The position numbers were made by a program, and so were the translations under genes. This document shows, one piece after another, positions 1-8,349 of a stretch of DNA of 64,000 bases (position 1 is its first letter; every line of letters starts with the position of its first letter). The notes beneath the pieces were generated by a model. It was not told the DNA's origin and did no database searches. It was given only the letters and a program-made list of their open reading frames with translations. Origin of the DNA: Carnobacterium_B sp040274945 (lineage in GTDB: Bacteria; Bacillota; Bacilli; Lactobacillales; Carnobacteriaceae); assembly GCF_040274945.1 (NCBI RefSeq), contig NZ_JBEMAR010000003.1, forward strand, positions 62,001-126,000, written 5' to 3'.

Positions 1-406
1 ACAAGTGATTGTGCAAGCAGATGAAAAAGATTTGGGTGAACGAATGGTGTTGAACTTTGGGCATACGTTGGGACACGCTATTGAAGCATACTACCAGTAT
101 AAAACATATACCCATGGTCAAGGTGTGGCCATTGGCATGGTTGCGATCTCAAGAATTGCAGAATCAAAACAGCTGACACCAATTGGAACCACTGATCGAT
201 TAATCACTCTTTTAAAACAGCATCGTTTGCCTATTGAACTAGAGGATTTTGAAGATTATCCTAAACTACTATCTTATATCAAAAAAGATAAAAAAAATAT
301 TGCAGGTAGTTTATCCGTGATTGTTTTATCTAACATCGGAAACGCTACCGTACATCAAACGTCTTTATCATTTTTCGATTCTTTAGACACTGGAGGAACA
401 GCATGA
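1..406 (+). CDS. aroB: 3-dehydroquinate synthase, C-terminal part (cut by window start)
   Basis: This is the C-terminal part, about 134 residues, of 3-dehydroquinate synthase, which converts DAHP to 3-dehydroquinate in the second step of the cytoplasmic shikimate pathway. The reading frame is open from base 2, so the true start lies outside the window. The segment LNFGHTLGHAIE carries the two histidines of the family's metal site, and the later KKDKK segment is also typical. The stop overlaps the aroA start by four bases (ATGA), which indicates translational coupling in an aroB-aroA-aroC-chorismate mutase operon. The identification is secure; only the N-terminus is missing. Confidence 0.95.
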   Translation, partial: QVIVQADEKDLGERMVLNFGHTLGHAIEAYYQYKTYTHGQGVAIGMVAISRIAESKQLTPIGTTDRLITLLKQHRLPIELEDFEDYPKLLSYIKKDKKNIAGSLSVIVLSNIGNATVHQTSLSFFDSLDTGGTA

Positions 407-1656
407 CTAATCTAACCCTTACTCCTAATGCGTTAAATGGAACTGTTATTGTCCCGCCATCTAAAAGTATGGCGCATCGTGCAGTGATTTGCGCCAGTTT
501 AGCAGCAGGTCGTAGTACGATCAAGAATATTCAACTATCTGATGATATCCTTGCAACTATCGAAGGTATGCGTTCGTTTGGAGCGATTATTTCTTACGAT
601 GATCAGACATTGACAATCGATGGCATCCGTAATGGAGCTGCTAAGGAAAGCCGCACAATCAATTGCAATGAGTCCGGCTCTACCTTGCGTTTTCTGATTC
701 CTCTAGCGACCTTGTTTACAGGAGAAACGCACTTTATCGGTCAAGGACATTTAGGCAAACGCCCGCTTGAACCTTATCAAGAATTATTCGACGCTCAGTC
801 ACTCCACTATAATCAAGCCGCAACTGAAAACCTACAGTTGAGTGTCGCAGGACCTTTGACACAAGGTATCTATGAAATGCGTGGCGATATCAGTTCCCAG
901 TTTATCACTGGTATGTTACTAACTTTGCCTTTACTTGCCGGAGACTCTGTCTTAAAAATTACGACTCATTTAGAATCGAAAGGCTACATTGATTTGACCC
1001 TGTCTGTCTTACAATCCTTTGGTATTGTAATTGAACAAGATGAGACTGGACAAGAATACCGCATTAAAGGCCAGCAAGCTTATACCGCCCGTGATTATAC
1101 AGTCGAAGGCGATTACTCGCAAGCAGCCTTCTGGTTGAGTGCAATTGCATTAGGGAATGAGCTTTTAGTAAACGGTCTAGCTTCAGATTCTCTACAAGGT
1201 GATCAAGCTATCGTTTCGATCTTAGATACATTAAGTGGCGGTTCTACTGATAATGAACGCGTTATAGATGGAGCCCAAGTACCCGATATTATTCCAGTAG
1301 TGGCTTTAGTCGCTGCATTAAGTAAAGGAAAAACAAAAATTATCCATTTGGAACGGTTAAGAATCAAAGAAAGTGATCGCTTAATTGCCACACAAAAAGA
1401 GTTGTCAGCTTTAGGCGCACGAATCAAAATTATAGATGATTCACTTTTGATCGAAGGGGTTTCTGAATTATCCGGCGGTCAACAAGTTTGGAGCCATAAG
1501 GATCATCGCATGGCTATGATGTTGGCCATTGCTTCAACGGTATGTAAAGAACCGATACACATTAAAGACACAGATTGTGTCAAAAAGTCCTATCCCAACT
1601 TTTGGGAAACATTCCAACAACTAGGAGGAAAAATACATGAGTGGAATATGGGGTAA
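403..1656 (+). CDS. aroA: 3-phosphoshikimate 1-carboxyvinyltransferase (EPSP synthase)
   Basis: The 417-residue enzyme joins shikimate 3-phosphate and phosphoenolpyruvate to make EPSP, step six of the shikimate pathway. The N-terminal PPSKSMAHRA segment holds the conserved substrate-binding lysine and serine, NESGSTLRF follows near residue 90, and KESDR lies near residue 325. The length is normal for the family. The start is fixed by GGAGG a few bases upstream and by a 4-base overlap with the aroB stop. The end overlaps aroC by 20 bases. The neighbours confirm the role. Confidence 0.97.
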   Translation: MTNLTLTPNALNGTVIVPPSKSMAHRAVICASLAAGRSTIKNIQLSDDILATIEGMRSFGAIISYDDQTLTIDGIRNGAAKESRTINCNESGSTLRFLIPLATLFTGETHFIGQGHLGKRPLEPYQELFDAQSLHYNQAATENLQLSVAGPLTQGIYEMRGDISSQFITGMLLTLPLLAGDSVLKITTHLESKGYIDLTLSVLQSFGIVIEQDETGQEYRIKGQQAYTARDYTVEGDYSQAAFWLSAIALGNELLVNGLASDSLQGDQAIVSILDTLSGGSTDNERVIDGAQVPDIIPVVALVAALSKGKTKIIHLERLRIKESDRLIATQKELSALGARIKIIDDSLLIEGVSELSGGQQVWSHKDHRMAMMLAIASTVCKEPIHIKDTDCVKKSYPNFWETFQQLGGKIHEWNMG

Positions 1657-2734
1657 AAATTTACAACTCTCACTATTTGGAGAGTCACATGGCGTGGCGA
1701 TTGGCGTTACGATCAATGGTCTGCCTCCAGGTTTAGAAATAGATATGGACCAGGTTTTAGTTGAAATGGCACGCAGAGCGCCGGGGAAAAATGAATTGAC
1801 GACACCAAGAAAAGAAAAAGATCACCCAGAAATTTTAAGTGGCTTTTTAGACGGGAAAACAACTGGTGCACCACTGACTGCAATCATTTGGAACACAAAT
1901 ACGCGCTCCAAAGACTACAGTGTGCTGAAAGATGTTATGCGCCCAGGACAAGCTGATTACCCCGGACGAGTGCGTTACAATGGCCACAATGACCATCGTG
2001 GCAGCGGCCATTTTTCCGGGAGGATCACTGCTCCTCTCGTATTTGCAGGTGCTATTTGTCAGCAATGGCTGAAACAAAAAGGCGTAACAGTAGGATCTCA
2101 TATTCAATCGATTGGAACAATCGAAGATGAAACTTTCGAGGATCAAGAAACGATCACGTTAGAGCAAATCGAACAGTTCAAAGAAGAACAACTTCCTTTG
2201 TTTAATACTGAAAAAAAGGAAGAAATGACCGACTTGATTTTGGCAGCAAAAGAAGATGGGGATTCTGTAGGCGGCATCGTTGAAACATTTGTCTTAGGAT
2301 TAGATGCTGGGTATGGGAATCCATTTTTTGACTCAGTTGAATCTCAACTGGCTCACCTCGTATTTGCCGTTCCAGCCATTAAGGGCATTGAATTTGGAAC
2401 AGGATTCGACATTACCAAAATGCGCGGTTCAGAAGCGAATGATGAATACTACTATGATGAACAAGGGCGCATCAAAACACGCTCCAACAATAATGGTGGA
2501 ATCATTGGCGGGATTACTTATGGCATGCCAATCGTTTTCAGAGCTGCTGTTAAACCACCTGCTTCCATCAAAAAGAAGCAACAGACGATCAACATCCAAG
2601 AAGGAACAGAAACTGAATTAGAAGTTGAAGGACGTCATGATCCTTGTATTGTCCCACGAGTTCTGCCGGTCTTAGAGGCGGTTACCGCTATCGGATTAAT
2701 GGATTTGATGCTTGGAGGACAATCGAATGAATGA
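1637..2734 (+). CDS. aroC: chorismate synthase
   Basis: Chorismate synthase eliminates phosphate from EPSP to give chorismate, using reduced FMN. The protein has 365 residues. Its start GKNLQLSLFGESHG matches the family signature, and HNDHRGSGHFSGR near residue 115 and the RSNNNGGIIGG segment form the flavin and substrate site. It is slightly shorter than many homologues, which run to about 390 residues, but all core motifs are present. It starts inside the 3' end of aroA with its own GGAGG site, and its stop overlaps the chorismate mutase start by 8 bases. Confidence 0.96.
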   Translation: MSGIWGKNLQLSLFGESHGVAIGVTINGLPPGLEIDMDQVLVEMARRAPGKNELTTPRKEKDHPEILSGFLDGKTTGAPLTAIIWNTNTRSKDYSVLKDVMRPGQADYPGRVRYNGHNDHRGSGHFSGRITAPLVFAGAICQQWLKQKGVTVGSHIQSIGTIEDETFEDQETITLEQIEQFKEEQLPLFNTEKKEEMTDLILAAKEDGDSVGGIVETFVLGLDAGYGNPFFDSVESQLAHLVFAVPAIKGIEFGTGFDITKMRGSEANDEYYYDEQGRIKTRSNNNGGIIGGITYGMPIVFRAAVKPPASIKKKQQTINIQEGTETELEVEGRHDPCIVPRVLPVLEAVTAIGLMDLMLGGQSNE

Positions 2735-3005
2735 ATTGGAACAGTACCGCAAAGAGATTGATGAGATTGATCAGGAACTTACTCGCTTGTTTGAGTTACG
2801 GCTAAACACAGTTTTAAAAGTCGGTCGCTACAAAAAGCAACGCAACTTACCTGTATTGGATGCCAGCCGCGAGCAAGCTGTTATCGAAAAAAATATTAGC
2901 CGCTTAACAGATAAAACATTTGAACCGCAAGTAACGAAGCTTTTTCAATCTATGATGGATATCACGAAAGAAACTCAAACGGCTCTCTTAAAATCAGAAC
3001 CGTAA
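2727..3005 (+). CDS. chorismate mutase (AroQ type)
   Basis: This small all-helical protein of 92 residues has the AroQ-class pattern: IDEIDQELTRLFELR, then VGRYKK, and a later Q near the C-terminus. It converts chorismate to prephenate, opening the branch to phenylalanine and tyrosine. The chosen start is the ATG at 2727, because GGAGG at 2714-2718 is correctly spaced for it; the upstream in-frame TTG at 2712 would sit on that site. It is the last gene of the aro operon and is followed by a terminator hairpin. Confidence 0.9.
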   Translation: MNELEQYRKEIDEIDQELTRLFELRLNTVLKVGRYKKQRNLPVLDASREQAVIEKNISRLTDKTFEPQVTKLFQSMMDITKETQTALLKSEP

Positions 3006-3030
3006 TTTATCGATTTATTGCACAAAATCG

Positions 3031-3075
3031 GGTTATTCATGAACGGTTGCGTTCATTGAATAACCTATTTTTTTA
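3031..3075 (+). terminator. terminator of the aro operon
   Basis: An inverted repeat of about 15 bp (GGTTATTCA...TGAATAACC with one bulged base) is followed by TATTTTTTT. It lies 25 bases after the chorismate mutase stop and ends the aro operon. Confidence 0.85.
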
Positions 3076-3130
3076 TAGCTGATGTTGCCCTTTTTTTCTC
3101 CCAAAGATAACTTACTCCATTAAATTTATT

Positions 3131-3352
3131 CCTTCTAAATTCTCATACAACTGGAGATACTCATGGCATTTCATATTTCTGGGCACGCATATTTATCTTC
3201 CGAAAGAAATCATGGATTGGTGTGCTATTCCCCAGTATTTTGCTGGGATAATTTCTGTCACGCGTTCTTCAATTTGTTTGGGCGTGGCATTTTCTGCTAT
3301 AGAGTTTCATAATTTCATAAACAACGTGTTGAGCAGCTTCTTTTGTTAGCAT
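3131..3352 (-). pseudogene. relic of an endonuclease III (nth) gene
   Basis: Read on the minus strand, this stretch begins ATG CTA ACA AAA GAA GCT GCT CAA CAC, giving MLTKEAAQHV as in the intact nth gene at 29908-30606. It then jumps to the C-terminal part, where ARNMKCHEY-like coding similar to RNMKCHDY of the intact copy is readable. Roughly 400 bases of the middle are gone and the frame is broken. It even shares the unusual loss of iron-sulfur cysteines with the intact copy, so the two are close relatives. It is a dead, internally deleted paralogue, or the residue of a recombination or transfer event. Confidence 0.85.
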
Positions 3353-3454
3353 AGATATTCTTTTCCTTCTTTCAATCCCCTCTATGTATACCCTGTCTTC
3401 AGTTATAAAATTTTTAATTCGATTGGCACAATTTTAGTATATCTTATAACGAGC

Positions 3455-3490
3455 AAAAAAACCCCAGAAATAATTCTTTTTCCTTCTGGG
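3455..3490 (-). terminator. terminator of the small di-iron protein gene
   Basis: Read on the minus strand, CCCAGAAGG and CCTTTCTGGGG-type arms (3462-3469 with 3484-3490) form a hairpin followed by seven T. It lies 26 bases past the stop of the gene at 3516-3812. Confidence 0.8.
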
Positions 3491-3515
3491 ATTTACTATT
3501 TTTCGAATCCGCAAA

Positions 3516-3812
3516 TTATGCGTGATAAGCGTGATCTGTTTCAGATAGCGTGTTGTATACCCCTGCATAGGTTCCACACACATCTCCAGGAATAGTATAG
3601 TTGGATGTTATTTTACGTAATTTCACAAATTCTTCCTCTAAATGTGGCTTACCGGTGGTACCTGCTTCTGTTGTCTTTTCCTTCATTGTATTAAATAAAC
3701 TTCGTACTTCAAACGCTTCAGGATGGTTCTTACCGTGTGCACGCGTGATTGCTAGTGTAAATATATCCAATTTTTCAAAATAGTGCTCTGCTACTTCATT
3801 AAATGTTGCCAT
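3516..3812 (-). CDS. small histidine-rich protein, likely ric-type iron-sulfur repair di-iron protein
   Basis: The 98-residue soluble protein has conserved-looking histidines in RAHGKNHPE near residue 25, KPHLEEEF near residue 56 and DHAYHA at the very end. This layout resembles the short ric family, relatives of the hemerythrin-like di-iron proteins (ScdA/YtfE) that help rebuild iron-sulfur clusters after nitric oxide or oxidative damage; the assignment rests on recall of that family. The start has an AAGGA site upstream. The gene stands alone with its own terminator. An FNR-like palindrome sits about 41 bases upstream of the probable transcription start, which fits control by oxygen or NO. 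Function is likely but not proven. Confidence 0.6.
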   Translation of the reverse strand: MATFNEVAEHYFEKLDIFTLAITRAHGKNHPEAFEVRSLFNTMKEKTTEAGTTGKPHLEEEFVKLRKITSNYTIPGDVCGTYAGVYNTLSETDHAYHA

Positions 3813-3859
3813 TAGTGAATTCCTTCTTTCTTGTGTAGGTTATTTTGCTTTATAACAGC

Positions 3860-3901
3860 AGTATAGTCCATATGTCACAATGGAAAATTGACCCACATCA
3901 A
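3860..3901 (-). promoter_or_regulatory. promoter with FNR/Flp-like operator for the di-iron protein gene
   Basis: On the minus strand TTGATGTGGGTCAA (3888-3901) matches the FNR consensus TTGAT-N4-ATCAA with one mismatch. A -10 box TATACT lies at 3860-3865. The operator centre is about 41 bases upstream of the start that this -10 predicts, the classical class II activator position, and no good -35 box is seen, as expected for an activated promoter. Confidence 0.55.
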
Positions 3902-4015
3902 GTTTTGAAATCTTGACAAAATCAAAAAAAGTCAAAGAAACAAACTATTGTAAAGCTTACATTTTATTTCTTTGGCTTTTTATGAAGTAACACCATCACA
4001 CAGATTGTTAGGTAA

Positions 4016-4303
4016 TTAAAGTAAAATCGACACAATCAAATCATCAAATTTTCTACTATCGATATCTTTTCCTAAGCCAATTTTGATATTGCCTGCTCTC
4101 GTCCATAATTCAACTTTCGCATTGATATCAAAATTTCCTGCATTTTCGGTGGACTACATGTTGATTGAACTATAAGGTAAAGAATAAATCTCGATTTTCT
4201 TCCCACGTAATCCTTGTGCATCACGAACAATCAATCGTTTGTTCGATTTTCTATTTTCGTTTCTAAATAGTTTTTCTAATTTAATACACCACGAGGTATT
4301 GTA
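4016..4303 (-). pseudogene. relic of a bacterial PH-domain protein
   Basis: On the minus strand an open frame encodes NKRLIVRDAQGLRGKKIEIY, SLPYSSI, then an in-frame TAG at 4154-4156, then STENAGNFDINAKVELW, a short RAGNIKIGLGKDID segment, and a natural TAA at 4016-4018. The pattern (IVRD-QGLRGKK-E-YSLPYSSI...AGNFDINA-VELW) resembles the small bacterial PH-domain proteins (bPH_1 / YvbH type) in which a similar segment ends the protein. The 5' half and any start codon are missing. It is a decayed fragment rather than a gene. Confidence 0.65.
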
Positions 4304-4383
4304 TGTAAAGCTTATTTTTTTTAAATATAATAAAAGCTAGTAGCTACATTCAAGGGATTAATACTTGTTTTGCAAATGATAAT

Positions 4384-4413
4384 TTGCTATATTTAGATTG
4401 TAATTATTATAAT
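4384..4413 (+). promoter_or_regulatory. promoter overlapped by a PerR-like box
   Basis: TTGTAATTATTATAA at 4398-4412 matches the PerR box TTATAATNATTATAA at all but one position. It covers a good -10 box (TATAAT, 4408-4413) that has TTGCTA at 4384-4389 as a plausible -35 (18-base spacer). A repressor bound here would block the cupin gene and possibly read-through into fetA-fetB. Binding is inferred from the sequence only. Confidence 0.6.
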
Positions 4414-4447
4414 TAAATAACTATTACGAAATGGAGTGATTAGGATA

Positions 4448-4870
4448 ATGAGTATTGATTTTAAAGATCATGGCAAAAAACCTTATGTTGTAAATATTGA
4501 AGATGCTACAGTGCAAAATGATAACTACCGTACAACGATATGGACAGGCGCTAAATTACAAGTAACCGTCATGACTATTCAACCAAACGATGATATTGGC
4601 CTAGAAGTTCATCATGGAATTGATCAATTTATTCGCATCGAAGAAGGCCAAGGGCTATGCCAAATGGGACCTTCTGAAGATAACTTAAATTTTGAACAAG
4701 TTGTTTCTGAAGATGAAGCAGTATTGGTTCCAGCAGATATGTGGCACAATATTAAAAATACTAGTGACAAACCACTAAAATTATATACCATTTATGCTGG
4801 TCCTGATCATGTTGAAGGTACTATACACCCAACTCATGAAGACGCAGAAAACGATCCTAATGAACACTAA
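4448..4870 (+). CDS. cupin-domain protein
   Basis: This single-domain cupin has 140 residues. Motif 1 is readable as EVHHGIDQFIRIEEGQG and motif 2 as PADMWHNIKN, giving the usual His/His/Glu/His metal ligands. The reaction is unknown; such proteins include dioxygenases, isomerases and metal-binding stress proteins. The ATG at 4448 is chosen over the GTG at 4436 because GGAG at 4432-4435 serves it and the domain begins directly after. A PerR-like box lies over the promoter, and iron-export genes follow 117 bases downstream, so a role in metal or peroxide stress is a reasonable inference. Confidence 0.8.
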   Translation: MSIDFKDHGKKPYVVNIEDATVQNDNYRTTIWTGAKLQVTVMTIQPNDDIGLEVHHGIDQFIRIEEGQGLCQMGPSEDNLNFEQVVSEDEAVLVPADMWHNIKNTSDKPLKLYTIYAGPDHVEGTIHPTHEDAENDPNEH

Positions 4871-4903
4871 AAAAAGCCTCGCTTTATAAAAAAAGACTGT
4901 TTT

Positions 4904-4951
4904 GAGTCCAAATATTTGAGCAACAGCTCTAAATATTGGACTCTCATTTTT
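4904..4951 (+). terminator. terminator after the cupin gene
   Basis: GAGTCCAA and its complement TTGGACTC, extended inward by ATTTGAGC/GCTCTAAAT, form a long hairpin followed by TCATTTTT. It separates the cupin gene from fetA, but no separate strong promoter for fetA is evident, so some read-through is possible. Confidence 0.75.
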
Positions 4952-4986
4952 GTAATTTATTAAATATAGACTAAGGAGGAGAATAT

Positions 4987-5640
4987 ATGGAGACACCACT
5001 ATTAAACACAACCCAACTAGGCTACGAATTAGATGGAAAAGCTATTTTAAAAGGAATAACGCTGTCTGTTGAAGAGGGAGAATTCTTAACGATTACAGGA
5101 CCCTCAGGAAGTGGAAAAAGTACCTTATTAAAAATTATTGCTTCACTCTTGTCTCCAACTGAAGGAACCGTTTCTTATCAAAGTAAACCAATTGATGACT
5201 ACGAACCTACTGATTATCGCAAAGAAGTATCCTACTGTTTCCAAACAGCAACGCTTTTTGGAGAAACTGTAAAAGATAATCTAATGTTCCCATTCGTTAT
5301 CAGAGATCAGCCTTTTAATGAAAAAAAAGCCTTAGATGCTTTAAAAAAAGTTGGTTTAGGAGCAGAGTATTTAACTAAATCAGTCAACGCATTGTCTGGT
5401 GGGGAAAAGCAAAGGGTAGCATTGATTCGTAATGTTTTATTTATGCCTAAAGTCCTCTTACTAGATGAAGTAACCAGCGCGTTAGATCATGAAAACCAAG
5501 AAATTATTCGTAATTTAATTCGTAATCTCAATCACGAACAGGGTGTTACAATCTTGTGGGTCACCCATAATGCAGTAGAGATTCAAGCTTCAAATCGTAT
5601 TATTCAATTAGTTAATGGCGAAATGGAGGAACCGAAATGA
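4987..5640 (+). CDS. fetA: iron export ABC transporter ATP-binding protein
   Basis: The 217-residue ATPase has Walker A GPSGSGKST at residues 38-46, the signature LSGGEKQ from residue 136 and Walker B VLLLDE from residue 156. It belongs to the FetA/YbbL type because the next gene encodes a FetB/UPF0014 permease. In Escherichia coli FetAB exports iron and increases resistance to hydrogen peroxide. The start has AAGGAGGAG at ideal distance. The stop overlaps the fetB start by four bases (ATGA). The PerR-like box upstream of the preceding cupin gene supports an iron and peroxide role. Confidence 0.85.
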   Translation: METPLLNTTQLGYELDGKAILKGITLSVEEGEFLTITGPSGSGKSTLLKIIASLLSPTEGTVSYQSKPIDDYEPTDYRKEVSYCFQTATLFGETVKDNLMFPFVIRDQPFNEKKALDALKKVGLGAEYLTKSVNALSGGEKQRVALIRNVLFMPKVLLLDEVTSALDHENQEIIRNLIRNLNHEQGVTILWVTHNAVEIQASNRIIQLVNGEMEEPK

Positions 5641-6395
5641 ACTTAGCTATTAATAATTCATCCTTATTCTTTGCAACTGCCTTAGTTGGTATAGCACTTA
5701 TTGTTGTTTATAAAGAAAAGTTAGGCTTAGGTAAAGATATTTTAATCGGTGTTATTCGAGCCGTTATTCAACTATTTGCTGTTGGTTATTTATTGGGCTA
5801 TGTCTTTAAATTAAATAATATTATTGTGACATTAGCACTTGTTTTAGTTATTATTTTTAATGCCTCTTTTAATGCGGGGAAGAAAAGCAATGGTATATCA
5901 AATGCATTTAAAATATCTTTTATTGCAATCTTAACAGCTACTAGTTTAACTTTGATTGTTTTACTATTATCAGGATCTATTTTATTCATCCCTTCTCAGG
6001 TTATTCCAATATCAGGAATGATTGCCAGTAACTCAATGATTGCGATTGGAATTTGTTACCGTAATTTGAACTCGAAATTTAAAGACCAACGTCAACAAGT
6101 ATTAGAAAAATTGGCCCTAGGGGCAAATTTAAAACAAGCTTCTATCTCTATAGTACGTGATAGTATTCGTGCAGGAATGCTCCCAACAATAGAATCTGCA
6201 AAGACAATCGGAATTGTTAGTTTACCCGGTATGATGTCAGGATTAATGTTTGCTGGCGTAAACCCTACGCATGCGATAAAGTACCAAATCATGGTTACCT
6301 TTATGTTGCTATCCACTACAAGTATTGCATCTGTGATTGCTAGTTACCTGGCTTATAAAGAATTTTATACAGCAAGGAAACAACTAAAAGATTAA
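5637..6395 (+). CDS. fetB: iron export ABC transporter permease
   Basis: This 252-residue integral membrane protein is mostly hydrophobic helices, with a charged loop RNLNSKFKDQRQQ around residue 150 and LALGA nearby. The overall pattern matches the UPF0014/FetB family, the membrane partner of FetA in iron efflux. The N-terminus (residues 1-25) is a likely first membrane helix. It is translationally coupled to fetA. A short relic of another FetB-like coding sequence occurs at 14091-14165. Confidence 0.85.
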   Translation: MNLAINNSSLFFATALVGIALIVVYKEKLGLGKDILIGVIRAVIQLFAVGYLLGYVFKLNNIIVTLALVLVIIFNASFNAGKKSNGISNAFKISFIAILTATSLTLIVLLLSGSILFIPSQVIPISGMIASNSMIAIGICYRNLNSKFKDQRQQVLEKLALGANLKQASISIVRDSIRAGMLPTIESAKTIGIVSLPGMMSGLMFAGVNPTHAIKYQIMVTFMLLSTTSIASVIASYLAYKEFYTARKQLKD

Positions 6396-6403
6396 AACCA
6401 ATA

Positions 6404-6458
6404 AAAAGCGTGTGAGCCTATCGGAAATTCCAATAGGCTCACACGCTTTTATATTTTT
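6404..6458. terminator. bidirectional terminator between fetB and the metal ATPase
   Basis: An 18-bp perfect inverted repeat (6404-6421 with 6433-6450) has A-rich and T-rich flanks on both sides. It terminates fetB rightward and the convergent P-type ATPase gene leftward. Confidence 0.9.
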
Positions 6459-8282
6459 TTAACGCAACAAACGTAATCCATTCAAAATAACTAAAATCGT
6501 TGATCCTTCATGGAAGACAACTCCTATCGGCAAATCTAAATAACCTAAAAGGTTTAAAATCATCAGCAGGATGATCACACTGACCGAGAAGAAAATATTT
6601 TGTTTAATAATTCGGTTCAATCGTTTGCTCAGGTGATAACTATAAAGCAATTTAGCTAAATCATTTTTTACAATCACCACATCAGCTGACTCTATCGCCA
6701 CCGATGATCCACTCCCCATAGCAATGCCGATATCCGCATTCGCTAATGCGGGTGCATCATTGATTCCATCTCCAACCATGCCTACCACCTTTTTATTTCG
6801 CTGACTTTTTAGGATATGTTTAATCTTATCTTCTGGAAGACAATTTGCTACATAATCATTTACTTTGACTTCCTTAGCAACTTTCGAAGCAACCATTTCA
6901 TTGTCTCCAGTCAAAAGTACAACTTGAATACCTTCTTTTTGAAAACCAGCTACTGCTTCGATTGCTTCATACCGAATTTCATCAGAAAGAGAAATGTACC
7001 CCACAATTTCATTACTTTTCGCTACAAAAATAGTCGTATTTTCTTCAACTACTTTATCAAGATAATAATTTTTATCAGGATACCCAATAAACGTACTTGG
7101 TTTTCCTATTTCAATTGCTCCTTTTCTAACCCCTTGTCCAGCTATTTCCTCCACAGGTTCTGAAGTATCAATGTCTTTAAAGTTTCTGTTTTCAAAAGCT
7201 GCCACAATAGCATTAGCTATTGGATGGTTAGATTGTTGTTCCATATAAACCACTTCATTCAGAATATCTTCTGGAATTTCATAATTTAATACTCTGAAAT
7301 CACCAAATGTCAGTGTACCTGTTTTATCGCTATATAAAATATCCATCGTATTCAAAGACTCCATTGCTGCTCCTCCTTTAACTAACACCCCATTTTTTGC
7401 TCCATTACTGATAGCACTTAATGTTGCTGGTGTAGCAGAAGCGACCAAAGCACATGGACTAGCAACGGTTAATAAAACCATTCCTCTATAAAAAGCTTCC
7501 TCAAAGCTATACCTGTTAAAATAATAAAGACTCGCAATGAATAATGGGACCATAATTAAAACTACTAGTACGTATTTCGTTTCAAAACGATCAATAATTT
7601 TCGAAATTTTCGAAGGGCTTTTCTGCGCTTCTTCTACCATCCGTATAATATTTGAGAAAACGGTTTGATCACTCGTTTTATTCACTTCAAGATGAAAGGC
7701 ATTCCCTTCATTGAAAGTTCCAGAAAATACTTCGGCTCCTTTTTCTTTTTCAACAGGCATTGATTCCCCAGTAAGGCTGGATTCATTAATTTGCGTTTTT
7801 CGGTCGGAATACCCATCAATAGGTATCTGTGCTCCTTTTGAAACGACTACAATGTCACCAACTTTTAACAATTCAGTAGGTACTTCACTCACTTCATCAT
7901 TATCTTTTAGCAGTTGCGCTGTAGAAGGCACATGAGATAGCAACTCAGAAATAGCACTTTTTGATTTATTGGTTGCATAGGATTCTAGAGCTTCTGAGCC
8001 AGCAAAAATGAGCAGTAATACAGCTCCTTCTGATTCATAATGAATCAAACATGCACCTAATGCTGCTAAAACCATTAGCAAATCAACATTGGGAGCTTTA
8101 GAATGGATTGTTTCTGTCACCGCTTTTTTAGCTGAAAAGAACCCTAAAAAGAAAATTGCCCCATAAAAAGAAATTGAACTATAAAAACCTCCCATCGTAT
8201 TTAAAATAAATCCAATAATCGTAAAAAAGACTCCAATGACTAAAAACTGTCCTGAACGCGTATTGCTTAAAAACTTCAACAT
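6459..8282 (-). CDS. P1B-4 type metal-efflux ATPase (PfeT/FrvA-like)
   Basis: This P-type ATPase of 607 residues has TGES near residue 171, the transmembrane SPC motif (ASPCALVASATPAT) near 275, phosphorylation site DKTGT near 319, SNHP, TGDN and GDGINDAPALA. SPC together with HEGST in the last helices marks the P1B-4 group, whose characterised members include PfeT/ZosA of Bacillus and FrvA of Listeria, which export Fe(II). No N-terminal heavy-metal domain is present. The ATG at 8280-8282 is chosen because GGAAGAGGG precedes it; the longer frame would start inside the untranslated leader. The leader carries a metal riboswitch. Substrate is most likely Fe(II), possibly Co, Ni or Zn. Confidence 0.85.
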   Translation of the reverse strand: MLKFLSNTRSGQFLVIGVFFTIIGFILNTMGGFYSSISFYGAIFFLGFFSAKKAVTETIHSKAPNVDLLMVLAALGACLIHYESEGAVLLLIFAGSEALESYATNKSKSAISELLSHVPSTAQLLKDNDEVSEVPTELLKVGDIVVVSKGAQIPIDGYSDRKTQINESSLTGESMPVEKEKGAEVFSGTFNEGNAFHLEVNKTSDQTVFSNIIRMVEEAQKSPSKISKIIDRFETKYVLVVLIMVPLFIASLYYFNRYSFEEAFYRGMVLLTVASPCALVASATPATLSAISNGAKNGVLVKGGAAMESLNTMDILYSDKTGTLTFGDFRVLNYEIPEDILNEVVYMEQQSNHPIANAIVAAFENRNFKDIDTSEPVEEIAGQGVRKGAIEIGKPSTFIGYPDKNYYLDKVVEENTTIFVAKSNEIVGYISLSDEIRYEAIEAVAGFQKEGIQVVLLTGDNEMVASKVAKEVKVNDYVANCLPEDKIKHILKSQRNKKVVGMVGDGINDAPALANADIGIAMGSGSSVAIESADVVIVKNDLAKLLYSYHLSKRLNRIIKQNIFFSVSVIILLMILNLLGYLDLPIGVVFHEGSTILVILNGLRLLR

Positions 8283-8349
8283 TTCCCTCTTCCTTTCTGT
8301 AATTATTTTTAAGTTAGTGGTTAAATTACCCCTCCTTAATAAAAAGTAA

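Noticed and set aside
1203..2621. Antisense and alternative frames inside aroA and aroC
   Set aside because: They are out-of-frame shadows of well-identified enzymes with no independent support.
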